Source: Spirodela intermedia
Taxonomy: Eukaryota; Streptophyta; Magnoliopsida; Alismatales; Araceae
Direction: 5' to 3'
DNA: 64,000 bases
NCBI GenBank assembly: GCA_902729315.2
Contig: LR746276.1
Span: forward strand, 3,764,169 to 3,828,168
The notes beneath the pieces are model-generated. The model was not told where the DNA came from and ran no database searches. It was given only the letters and a program-made list of their open reading frames with translations. Positions 35,457-48,200 of this stretch are shown here, piece after piece. Within the stretch, counting starts at the first letter, position 1, and each line of letters starts with the position of its first letter. A program made the position numbers and the translations under genes.

Positions 35457-36691
35457 GGGGACGGGGGGGGAGGGGACGGACGGACGTATTGAAAGACAAG
35501 TTCCAAGTCAACCTACCATAAAGTATTTTTGGCAGGTGTCGTGAACAGTACACCGCGGTCCCTCAACAAGAAAACTTCATCGAAGAGGAAATCCAAGGAT
35601 GGGGCCACCATAAGATCGTCTTGCCGATTCCCCCAAACAGGACTGCCATGACCGCGCATGTTCATCCCGTCACTGAGCCGTCGTCTTCTTGCGGGTTTGC
35701 TCAGAAAAACGACCGTAAGAATGGACTCCCTCCACTTCATTGGATTCTAAGTTTATTCCTCATCCTCATGCTCCAGAGATGCTATGGTCATTAATCGTAA
35801 CTAAAGCTTTGTGGTGAACACCTCGCTGGTTGCCATTACTTTCTGAATTGGGATCAATACTTGGATCCAACGAGGCGCCGACACCTTGAGGATGACCCAA
35901 TGAGGTCTGACTTGAGGAAGAACTAGGCGTCGTACCGTTGACTTTGGCTGAACAAAATAGAAACTTAGCCCCCCCCCCTCATCCGTAGACCTGAGGACGC
36001 ACATTCAGAGAGCACTGTGTAATCGGAAAGTCAGTCGATAAAAGGGAGAGGCTTTCCGTTGAGGTTAATCGGAAATCTTGGACTCGTCTGTAGAACCCTG
36101 ATGATGGAAAGACACTCGACATTCATTCAAGGCTTCCTCTTTACCTTTGGACCACAGCAACCGTACACTCTATTCCTCGCACCCATTCACATGTATATTT
36201 ATTTCCAAGTGGGTCTCGTATTATAAATGCCTTCATCTCTTCCAACAGCCGTCTGGTAGCTCTAGTGGCACCGCCCCGCGGCTCTCTCTCTCTGTGTCCC
36301 CTCCCCCTCTCTTTCAACGTCTATGGCTGTGTATATAGATATGTATCGATACGTTTAATAGCATTGACTTGGACAGCTGAAGGGGGGCATGTCTCCTCCC
36401 ACACATGGCATCGCCCACCAAGGCAAGGAGACAATCTACAATCCTGATCACGGAACCAGCTGGAAGACTGGGTTCTTTGTTAAGAGAGAAGAAAGCTCGA
36501 GCACGTCGTCTTCCACCAATATATTCGGCATGCGTGTAAATGATAGCCCGTGGACTTTCCTTGCTTGACCCACACAAGACGCTTATAGTATAAATGCGGG
36601 ACAGTTGCCTTCTTTATAATCTCCAAACTGGCGGCGTAAGTTTGCTCCCATAATGCGGTTCCTTTGGGCACCTACCTAATCCGTTCTTTGG

Positions 36692-36693
<2 letters not shown>

Positions 36694-36763
<70 letters not shown>
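36694..36763. repeat. (TC)35 microsatellite
   Basis: A perfect 70-bp CT run, the longest dinucleotide tract in the window. Confidence 0.95.
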
Positions 36764-36767
<4 letters not shown>

Positions 36768-38441
36768 TTTTTCTCTCATCCCCTGCCGACGCTGTAAAGC
36801 CCATTAGAATGAGGACGACAAGGGAGAGAGAAATGAGGGACCAATTTAACACGCGCCTATTTTAGTGCAATGATATCATCATTCACTTCCACACGCATCT
36901 GTCAACCCCTCCCTCCACGGACAGCAACGTAACATACGAAATGAAGATTGAGGTACCACCCTCAAGAGAGAGAAAGTAGGAAGACCAGATGGCCAGACAG
37001 GAGAAATAAATAGCTTGAGCGAGAACGGAATCGCGTCCCTCTCGACCCCTCAATAACATTAAATGGGAAAACAAGAGTGGAGGATGAGAGAGAAAGAGAG
37101 AGTGAGAGAGAGAGAGAGGAGACATGTGGACAGACGGGGAGCATTCACCCATCGCCATGCACAGGGTGATGGTGTTGCGACGGCGACAGTGATATTCTGC
37201 GAGAGCCCTCCCGACGGTAGAGATGAAGATCCTTTCATGAAATACGGAATCAGAGACATGTTATTATGACGCCACTGGGATACTGATCACGAGTAAGCTA
37301 ACCATTCGCACAGCAGTACCATCCCAGACATCTTAAAAGGGCCACGCTCCTAAGTTTCCACCCACACATGGAAACTCTCTCTCTCTCTCTCTCCCTCTCT
37401 CTCTCTCTTGTGGAGAGACAGATTCCACGTCTGCCAAGAAGCCGTCGGGTCATATTCTGCAGCAAGTTGCGAAGTGACAGCTCCCTCCATCTCCTAGCAA
37501 TACTGTTGCTCCTCACTTGACCTCGCATCCCGTCTCTCGTTATCTTGCTCCATCGCCGCCGCGCTACCCTTCCACACAGTTGCTGTACCCTTCGTGTTGT
37601 CGCCACCTTCGGTGACGACCTTCTTTTCCCCGCAGAGAGTGGGAACGTACGAGGAATTTACGCCCCCGATGCTTTCTTACACACATTCTACTCGGGTGAA
37701 TCTGCCCAGTCATGAGGTGTGAGAAAGAAGCTCTTTTACCGGAGAGAGGGGGGAGGGGGAGAGGGAGAGTGAGAGAAGGTCGTCGTCTGCCTTCGGTTAG
37801 ATCATCTAAGGGTGGACAGACTCCCACCGAGGGTTAAGCTCTCTATGAACATGTGCATTATAAGCGCTCATTCAACGGTTTTTTGCTCTTAAAGTCAGCT
37901 CACGCGATGATCAGATGCACCAACGGGTCGGGCTCTGGCGTCCGAAGAAAAGCTACAAAATGAAGCTAGGGTGTTGACCCCTGTGAAGCATAGACCCGGT
38001 CTTCAATGTGCGCCTATCCATGAGAGAGATAGAGAGAGAGAGAGAGAGAGACGTCACATGAAGGACTGTGGGATGAGGAGCACGGCAGGTCCGGCCAATC
38101 TTAGAATTTAAAGATTGATTTTGAGGACCGAGTGCCTTACCAGGCTGGACATCGAGTTTACAGGGTCTATGAACGTCCACTAGTGAAGAAGCGGCCCTCA
38201 AAAGTCAACCAAAAGGAAAAGACGAAGAGTATTTTGACTCTGGGTAATTGAAACCCAATGCATAAAACCTGGGCGCATTAAGCCTTCGCGTGTGTGTTCG
38301 TTGTCCTCACTCACATGAACATTCCATCCCAAAAACAGCCTTCTTGGGAAATATCTCCACTTTTCCATGGGCGACCTTGATACCTGTACTTGTACTTATT
38401 CCGCTCACGAATCCCTGAAGAGGCAGACAAGGCAGATAGAT

Positions 38442-38443
<2 letters not shown>

Positions 38444-38489
<46 letters not shown>
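38444..38489. repeat. (AG)23 microsatellite
   Basis: A perfect AG run about 800 bp from the CBSX stop codon. It gives rise to spurious Arg-Glu and Ser-Leu open frames. Confidence 0.95.
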
Positions 38490-38499
<10 letters not shown>

Positions 38500-39259
38500 G
38501 GAGTGCACAGAGATCCCCCAAGAAGAAAGTATCCACGCGGATGAATGGTCCGGCATTAAATTGACGGGGGCTCCTGCGGATCCACAGAGACCCCCACGGC
38601 GGTGGGAAACTTTTTTGCCAATCGGCTGAGAAAGAATATCTCGGCGGCGTCCTTCTCACTGTCACATCTTGGTGAAGCGAGCTCCGACGTAGAACCTCCA
38701 CGCGGGCGGCTGCTGGCGGCCGGCGACGGGCCCCCGAGGGGACGGGAGAGGCGGCGGCCGCCGCCCATCTCCACGGCTTAGGGGTGATGGCGACGGCCCT
38801 CTCCAACTGAGAGGCAGGGGTTCCCCTTCCTTTTCCCGCAGGGATTCCTGATGGTGATCGCAGCTGGACCCCTCGCTAACCGGCCGTTCCTGGTTGGACG
38901 ATGTTTCCGGGCTCTTGACAAGGCTCTCAGGCCTTGTCTCCTCGGCGCAACGAGTAGCCAGATTCGAGAGAGAGAGAGAGAGAGAGGAAGTCAAACTTGC
39001 CACGACGATCAAGAGAGAGATGGGAGCAAGGACATCCGGGGAGGGGGTCTCTTAGCGACGGGCATGCGACACCCAACCCTATCCATGCATATCCACGTTG
39101 ACCATGCGGCACATTTGGTAAGATGAGTTTGAGTCTTGTTGAAATAAATTTGAGAATCTTACGGATCATTCACCAACCCTTCCCACAACCACATGAAAAT
39201 CTAGCGCCTGGAGAGCCATGGAAGATTTTTATCACATCGGTATTTGTAGAGCTCATCTT

Positions 39260-42200
39260 CTACGATTGCGTGTGTGATCTCCTCTCCATCTCCCGCTTTA
39301 TCTGGAGCGCAGCTCCCACCACATTTCCTCTCGTGATTATCCCGACCTTCAGAGTCAAAGGTCATATCCATCAGAACGACAATCAGAAAAGATGATGATG
39401 ATGATTGCGATGACTGGAGAGAGAAAGGGAGGTGGCAGAAACCCTACCAATTTGCCGGAGTCATCAACAACGGGGAGCCGGCGATATCTGGTTTCCAGAA
39501 GTAACCTGGTGGAGGAAGTCATTGCAGAATTTTACTAAAAGAAGTAGTTGACTTTGCGCAGAGAAAGAAATGGAAAATCAGGGGGAGGGGGGTTGACCTG
39601 GCAGCATCCTCGAGATTAGTAGTCTCGCGGACGGCGATGGGGGTGGAGGTCATTACATCTCCAACCACTCTCCCAATCGTCTTCGACAACAACCTCTGGA
39701 CCTCGTTGAAGGTCTGCAAGAGTTTCAGAGATTCAAACGCAAGACTTGTTCACAATCTACTCTAAGGCATTATCCTGATGCCGCATGAAAAAAGAAAATA
39801 ATCGAATACTATCCAATCGGAATAATATTATTCTAGAGTTTGACCTTCTGCCGGCTAATTATTCAATCAAGTTCCAGGAGTTTCCTCCAAGGATATCTCT
39901 GAACAAGCTGGTGGCACCGATTGTGACAAAAAGGATCAAATTCCCTAACGAGATCACCTCTGCAATGGGAGTAGTGCAATGCAAGGAATGAACGAACTGG
40001 GTGGGTATGAGCATTTGACTGCTGAAAAACAGCCTCGAGCTCAGATAAGTACCAACTTGAGATTTGGTTGGATTAAAGCTAAATTTCTCAAATTTTCAAT
40101 TTAAAGGTAAAGCCAGGTTTTTCTAAATTTCACAAAATTTCAATTCAAAGGTAAAGCCGGGTTTTTCTTTCTTATCCTTCATTCCTTATATCTAATGAGG
40201 ATGCCAGACCGACTATAAAGGAAAAAAATATATTTATTTGATAATGCGAGGCCATAGGAGAAGCTCTTCCACTCTCTTGCTCGCTCTACCTCTTTTCCTC
40301 CAACAGAGATCATTTTCCTGATGTTTAATGAAAAAAATAAGAAAAAGAATCCTCAAAACCTAGCGTTCTTCCGTGGATGATGGTGAAATATTTTTGACAT
40401 GGGAATTTTATTTTATTTTTAAAAGATAATAATAAAAAAATCAAAGAGGAAGGTGGATGTGGAGTAGGGATTAGCAGGACCAGCTTGCCTTGGTTTATAC
40501 AACCAAAAAATAGTATTTCAAGATTTCAACAAATGGAACCGAAAATAAGCAGAAGATAACCGATTCCGTGATAAAATTGTGGGGTTCCTGGTGAACACTA
40601 AAATCTGAACGTTGAGGTCTCTGGTCACTATTTCTATGGCAGAATTACAGAGGAAAGTGTCAATCGAGAAGTTACAGGATGAAGAGAGACGCGTGACTAG
40701 CTATTGCTAAAGATAAACACCACCTTCTAAAACAACAAGCCAGCATGAATTTATTGCTCAGATTATCTACTTGGCAAAATGGCATTTAAAGAAAAAATTC
40801 AAGGGTAGGAAGAAGATTTTCCTGGCATGAAAGGGCAGATCAAGTCATATTACAAGAAATGGAAAGAAGCATAAGAAAACGGAGAATTAAAACGCTTACT
40901 TTCCATGAGCTATTAACCTCAGGAAACAAATCGGTGTCGTTTCCCCGATGACCTGAGGAAAATTATACACAAATGAGTGTCAGATTTTAGCCTCTGCCAG
41001 AACCATTTCTCTAAAGACATAATAAATCATGCAGGATTACCTGATGCTGAATAACAATAAATCATACAGGACTACATAATATCCTCTAGAAATTTGATGA
41101 TATTGACGCAGAAGAAGAATGTCGAATGCCTCCCATACATAAATAACAACTACACAGTCGTCCTCACGCATTTAACAGCAAGATTGGCTCCTAACGTCCG
41201 CTATGCACCCACAGTCGATGCTTAATCTGCTTTGTTCCTAAACTCAAGTTACTGCCACCAATGTATACGACCTATCTTAGTTGAATGGCAGCAAAGATGT
41301 ACTAAACCATAATGGCGGTCTAAGCTGGGTCAAGGTATGAGTTTGCTCAGAAGTCCCAAGATGAGATCCAAAAGTATGGATGTACGAGCCCATAGTGGGG
41401 GACAACGGGGCCATTCTAGGTGCATAGAATCATGGTGAAAGTCACTACCAAAACCATTCTAGGTGAAGCTGGAACATTAGAAGATGTAGATACTTGTCTG
41501 TAAGGAAATCCTCAATCCTCATTGTACTTGCATTGCATCTACAATAAAGACTCTAATTCAATATAGTGGTAAACTCTTACCTTATCACCATAACTTTGGA
41601 ACTGAAAAATATCAATAACCATCTCTAAATAATGGAAAAAAAAAATTGTAACTGTAAGATGAATCATAAAATGTCTATTCAGGCTCTCAAAATTCCCCAA
41701 CAAAATATATGCTTGTTACCTATTATTACTACTCTTATGCTCCCAACTTTCATATAGTTTTAATTTGTGGAACTTAACACATCCTATTTCTATATAGCCG
41801 GCAAAAAGCTTCATTTCTAATCAAAGAAAATAACTTCCAGCAATATCTTACCCCTATTGTGTCCATTGGACTGAGTATCCTTACCTATACTACATGAAAA
41901 GTCACCATCACTATCCCTTCGTAACATAGGTAGTGCAAGTCTCCCCAGTGATTCCCACATGATCAGGCACAGTCATTTTCAACCTTTTCTTCGTCACCTT
42001 CGCAACTATAGAGCCAAATACAGACGAACCCCTTTCAGTTTTTTTCCTTTTATGGTGTGGATGGCCAAGAAGTGCCTACACATGATAAAATTCTGCAATT
42101 CTGCGTCATAAGTATATACTCCTCCCCTATCACGTTATCTTGCTTAGTAGAAACCTGCATGGTCCTACAGATTTTCTAACTTCATGAAAAGGCGTCTTCA

Positions 42201-45200
42201 TCTAATCTATAAGAGATACCCACGAGATGTTGACATTTTTCTGTAGCATTTTCCCTGTCTGCAAGTCCGAGGGAGACATTTTTCATGCGTCCCTTCTTTT
42301 TGCTACTGTGCACTGGTTATGCTTCTTGAGAAAAAGTTATGGGTCAATCCTTCCAAGGTTTGCCAAACGTTTTTCTTTTATGATTCAAATTGTGAAATGG
42401 CACTTCAAATTTCCTACCGTCTGATAGGCTTCAAGCACTGATCCCCGGTACTGGCACTTTCCTACATGGGGACTGCCACCAGTTCATTATTGCTTATTAA
42501 TGCACTCCTACAGGTGGCGTTGTGAATGCATGATCGTCCACCCCTGATGCCCTTATAATCAAATGTCCTAATTTAAATAAATCTCTATAGACGGCACTTG
42601 TACCATTTTTCTACAAATTCTCGATTCATACTCCATGTAAAATGTCCATAAGGACATTTTATGCATCAGAACATCAAAATTGAATGAAAAAGAAATCACA
42701 CAAACCGATTTGCACAATTCTTGCGTTTTTTGTTTTAAATATTAGTTTTTATTTCTCTTATTTTTCAAATACTTTTTAACAGAAAAAAATTTAATTTGAT
42801 GAAGTTTTATGCCGATCATAGCCAAAGCTATTTATATCCTCTAATATCAAATTCTATTAGTTTTTTTCTTTTTAAGTATCCTCAAATTTCAACGGAATCC
42901 CCTTCAAACCTTTTGATTAATGCCTGAGTTTGCTTGAACATTGTAGTTGTGTTTAATATTACATAAATTTCAGACTAAATTAAGGTGAATGGCCATCCAT
43001 CAAAAACAACCTAGCAATGGCCTTGTTGCAAAACTAGAGAACTAAGATGAAACTGGCTATCAGTGTTGAGGCGATTCTAACTATTTTTCTTTTGAAAAAG
43101 TATGTCAATTCATTTTCAAATGACGGCAGCAAAAACCATGAATCGCGAAAACTAGATTGGAAACACTGGGATAAATTTGATAAGTTTTAAGGAGACCAAT
43201 GCCAGGTCGATAGTCATTCAGCATATCAGCAGCTGAACAGCAGCCCTCCCACAAGGTATGACCTAAGCATGCCTTGATAAGACTTGAATCAACTTTAGGT
43301 CAGTCAGGGTAATACTCAGTCGATTCATGACCCTGAACCCAACATGGGAGAGTTGATTGAACAGATTCCCATCTAGATTGCCACAGGATAACCAGAAATA
43401 CTAGCCAGAGTTTGCAAGACACCCATGCTCAGACTGAGTCAGGAGACCGTCCTCTTGATGTAGGGAATTATTTTAGAGACTCAATGGGCTCTTCTAATAA
43501 TGATTCTGAAGAAAAAGGTGAGTTACTAAATGAATCTTTACCAAAAATTTAACCAACCTCAAAAGGTTTTCAGAAACACACTCGGAGAGGAAAGGACTTG
43601 ATATAATTTAGCTTCATGATAACTAATTGAGCTTCATGATAACTGACTTCTCAGAACAGGTTTTCCCAAATAATGCACAAACTATTTCCACTTCCTTCAT
43701 CAACACACTAAGTTGGCAGACATACGAATGAATATCCATCAGATTTCAAGAAAGATATGAAAAAAAAATGCATTGATCATTGATGGTGTATCCTTCAACA
43801 GCCTATATTGTGTGTATGCTTGAATGACTCACCTTCTTGTTCAGTAATGTGAGGTGGGCAAAACTGGTCCTCACCTTCTTGCTCACTAAAGTCTCCCCAT
43901 CTTTCTTCCTCATCAACGTAGGCAGCTCTTTTCTCCCTCATCATTTGCCTATGTCTATGGTCTTTCATCTAGGCCTATCCCTCTACTATCTCCTCGTTCT
44001 CCTTTCTTTTGAGCAAATTCAGACACCCTTTTTTAGAGGTCCTGAGAGAGTCTTTTGAGCATTTCAGTCTTTTGCCAAAACGACTGGATCTTCCCAAAAG
44101 TACAATAATCCCCTCAAGCTTTACAAACATTACTGTCTATTCAAGGACGAATACGTCCTCAACAGACTGTCCTCCCAATCTAAACAAGGAAGCCCCAAAA
44201 GGTTTTCTTCCTCTTCCATCTGTTTAGATGACATTTGGAACAGCCGTTTTGCTTCCCTTGCATGGTTTCTTCTTCTTCCTTCTTGCGCTAGCTTTGGTGG
44301 AGGGATGGTGTCAGTATGAAAGCATCAATCTTCTTTCAAATTTCATAGGCTCAGCACCAGTGGTAGAGGGTGGCAACGATCCCTTCTCTTGATAGACATT
44401 TCATTTCCATCTCTTCTCCTGACAGCAAGCTTCACAACATTGCAGGTGAGAAGCCATCCTTTCCTCTCTCACTTTGGCTGGCAACAATACGACAAGGAGA
44501 AGCAAGTATTATACATAACCAGGTAACGTCTAATATCAGCGGTGTGGAGACATTTTCTTCTTTCTCTACTCCTCTTATGAGGTGACAATAGAAAAGAAGT
44601 ACCACTGGCTTCCTCTACTTCTTCCTTATTCTTCTCAATTCCTACTATTCTCGAAGTCTATCAAACTGTGTTTCATTCTTTTCGGGTGGGATCCATATAT
44701 GATTTTTCTTCTCACAATTTGCCCCTATGTGCTTTCCAATAGAGCTATGTTACCAAATTTTGACATGCCAATACCTACATAAGGAAGAAAAACAAGGCAC
44801 AGGAGGATCCAACCATTTCAGTAGAAGACCTGGTGTAACTGTACTTTTTAGAAGATCCAACCATTCAGTGCAAGACTGAAATGTCCCATTATATTCATAA
44901 TATCTAATCGCATTTCTGTCCTTCAAACCCCCCCCTCCCCCTCACCAACCCTCTCTTAAAGACGATCCGAATTTGCCAAAAAAACAAACGGTAGAACATA
45001 TAGATAGTAGAGAAAGATCATACACATAGAAGATAAAGAGGGAGAAGAGAGGTGTCTACATAAGGAAAAGGATGAGTACAAGCTCTACCCATATTACCCT
45101 ACTTCAAAAAGCACATAATTTAAAGCATATATGGTTTCATCTGGACCATTGTGCAGTGCCCTAATTGTCCTAATCGGTGGCCATATTGTAATGGTCAAAA

Positions 45201-48200
45201 CTATTGTTAATATATCAATTGATCTAAGGCAGACCTCATGCCTACTGAGGCAACCTACCTAACAATAATAGACCATCAGCTTAATGTGGACCTTGTGTCC
45301 AATGGCCAAGACCTTTACCAAATGAGCTCATTGATCTAATGGCCTCATGCCTGGTGATCCAACTCGAAACCATCAGGTCCGCACAACCTTCCATGGAGGA
45401 GTCCATAGGGATTTCAAAGATTATGATGAGCGATAAGAATGAAATAATTTTATCAAATGGGGTTCATTCCATAGATTATCCAATGGAAATTGCCTACAAG
45501 CTTAAAAGACGGGCTTCAATACAAATCATTTCATAGCTTTTGACCCAGAAAGCTATCAAATAGGTTTCATTCCATATATCATCCAACAGCCTTAGGTTTA
45601 TAAACCTGTCTCATGGGCTTCATCTTATAAACCATCAAGTGAGCTTCTTCTACAAACCCATAAATTGACTTAGATAATCTAATGTCTTTGACTCATATTT
45701 AAACTTTTACACGCTCCAGTGTCAAATGCAATTTATTTTATTTGTGACATCATTTTCATAGAATTTAATCGAGGATATTTCTTCATCAGAAATATGCAAT
45801 GAATATCGATTTTGACCAGTGGGGAGCATCTAAATTTAAATGACCCAAAAAGCACTAATCAATAGATAGTCTTAAATAAATAAAGCAATAATAATAACAC
45901 ATTATCTCAAGTCTATCAAAAAATAGACAAAGGATAATAAGTCAGCTGAAAATGAATAAAATGTAACAAAATAATGTTACAGCACAATATTTTCCACCGA
46001 TAATAAACCTAAAACATCCATTCTGTGATGCTTCTTAAGGAACCAAATTAATAAGAAATTATGTTCAGGCTTCATATCCCATAGATATAAAATCTTTGAT
46101 GATATAACCCATCAAAACCTATCAAAAAGGACGAAAGTTTTTTGACCCAAGTGGAAAAAACTAGCAGGATATGCATCTAAGGAGCTGAAAAGTTATTAAT
46201 TTCATGCTCAAACGGAGTAGAAGTTCAATTTCAGCCCACTTCAAGAGGACTAGAGACCTAGGATGCATGAAGAGACAATTCGGCCCAAGTTCAATTCGAG
46301 ATGGCCCAATAAGAGATTTTGACACATGTTAAATGTGTCGAAATCTCAATTCTCACGTCTATTATTTCCCACATTTTGTTCATTTCCAATAATCTCCCTA
46401 TTCTATTAAAGGCGGTCATATTCCTTAGGGGTGTTCTAACAAAATCCTCCATTTCCTTAGGGGCGTTCTAACATAATTCCCAAGGCATTCCAAGTTTTAT
46501 TTTTATCAATCCCATAAAATTTACCTCTTTCGAGGTTCTATTTCTTTTCTGGTGGATTCCAGCATCTTCTGTGGATTCAGGAGAATTATTTTGATCTTGT
46601 GGACTCATAATCAAGCCCTTGTGAACTCAAGGGTTGAGGTTTATTCATCTTGTGGACCCAAGGAGAAGAATTTTCACATAAATCAAGTCTTTGATAGATT
46701 CAAAGACAAGATTTCAACTCTATACATCTCAGGCTGCGCCAACTCGCTCAAATCATCATCAAGTCAACATTTCCACTGCATCATTTGAGCCATCCATTTT
46801 TCTTTGAATATATTATAGCTTCAAAACATTGTTTAACTCCAAAATGGATTGAAAGTGACCAGTTACTTACTGATTTGGTTTGCTCTGACATCAGAACCTT
46901 GTAAAAAGTATATATCAAAATAACTGAAACTAAGCAAAAACAAATGACATAGGACCAAACTGACTTGGAATTAAAAGGTTGTCATTTTTTCTCTATAATG
47001 GTGGAAAGGCAGTTCAGTCTACTACAACGGAATGGAGTCGTCACAAGTAGCTAAAAGTAGCCCAATACAAGAATTGGGTGTTCAAGGCTGATACAAAAAA
47101 GACGACAGAAACAGGCATCCTGGGTGCCTGCTTTGTAAATGCTTGGGTCAGGATAGCCATGTTGTTATGAATCCATCCAGTCCCAAATCCGGGATAGGCA
47201 TGAGAAACTTTCTCTACTTCAAAGTAAGACTACATTTTCAGTAAAAAAGAATCCAAATTATTGAAGGCCAAATTTATTTTTCAAAACCAAATATATTTGA
47301 TCAACTATCATATGTCTCAAGTCATAAAAGCCTCATGAGTCATTGGCGCAACTCTAAGTAACAGGGCCACTTTTAAATAATTGAAAGCACTGGTGAGAAC
47401 CATCTGTGAACTTCTTACATTAAGAACTCTGCTTTCTTATTGATTTATTTCTTTCATATCACCCTACCTTGTGCATGAGTCATTACACCTAGCCTCTTTC
47501 TCTTTACTCATACACGCAGCAGTACAAAGATAACCAGAAGGCTCCACCTTTTTACAAGAAATCCTGCAGCTATGGATGGCATGATAACGCTAGAATACAA
47601 ATATACCCATGCATTATCTACTCTCCCAAGTTACAAAAAAAATTACTATATAGAAACAAGTCTTGATGATCAGTGCAAAATGTGTCACATTTAACCTTAA
47701 AGATAGTATAGTACACTGCCAAAAAATATAAAACCATAGAATACTAATATGTTTTATGCCCAGAGAATACCTGATATGGAGTCCAGAGCGAGCAAATCAT
47801 AGTCTGATACTACACCAACCTGAAAACAAGAAGCAAAAAAAGTTATATGGTTAATATGTCGTTATAGACAAAAGAATCATAGGGATGAAATTCCTTGCAA
47901 ACATAAGATAAAAATGAAAGATTTATTTCAAACATAATGATCAAAGAATACTGCAGGGATAATCATTAGAGAAACTAAGGCCAGTTTCAATTAACAAGTT
48001 GTTACTTGAAAAAAAAATATAAACAAAATATCATAAAAACAAGACATTAATCATGAGAGAAACTAAGGCCAGTTTCGTAGGTACAGGAGATACCTGACAA
48101 GAAAAATATGAGAACCTGTTTCAAGGATCATAAGGGATCAACTACATGAAAAATAAGATATATTTTCTAGAAAATGGATTTCCCTTTACTGCTAAATGTG

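Larger units (their letters stand above)
28020..39259. other. AP2 upstream region, microsatellite-rich, no gene seen
   Basis: About 11 kb separates the AP2 start from the CBSX stop codon. It is dominated by GA/CT microsatellites of 20-70 bp with scattered GC-rich and AT-rich tracts. A TATATATAA motif at about 28946-28954 could serve AP2 (minus strand) with a long leader; this is uncertain. Apparent open frames here are Arg-Glu or Ser-Leu runs from the dinucleotide repeats, or short frames without domains. An AT-rich stretch at 31.1-33.5 kb also shows nothing recognisable. Confidence 0.6.

Noticed and set aside
43837-44782. A possible protein-coding gene inside CBSX intron 4
   Set aside because: Several short plus-strand frames follow one another, but none has a domain and the frames are not connected by splice signals.
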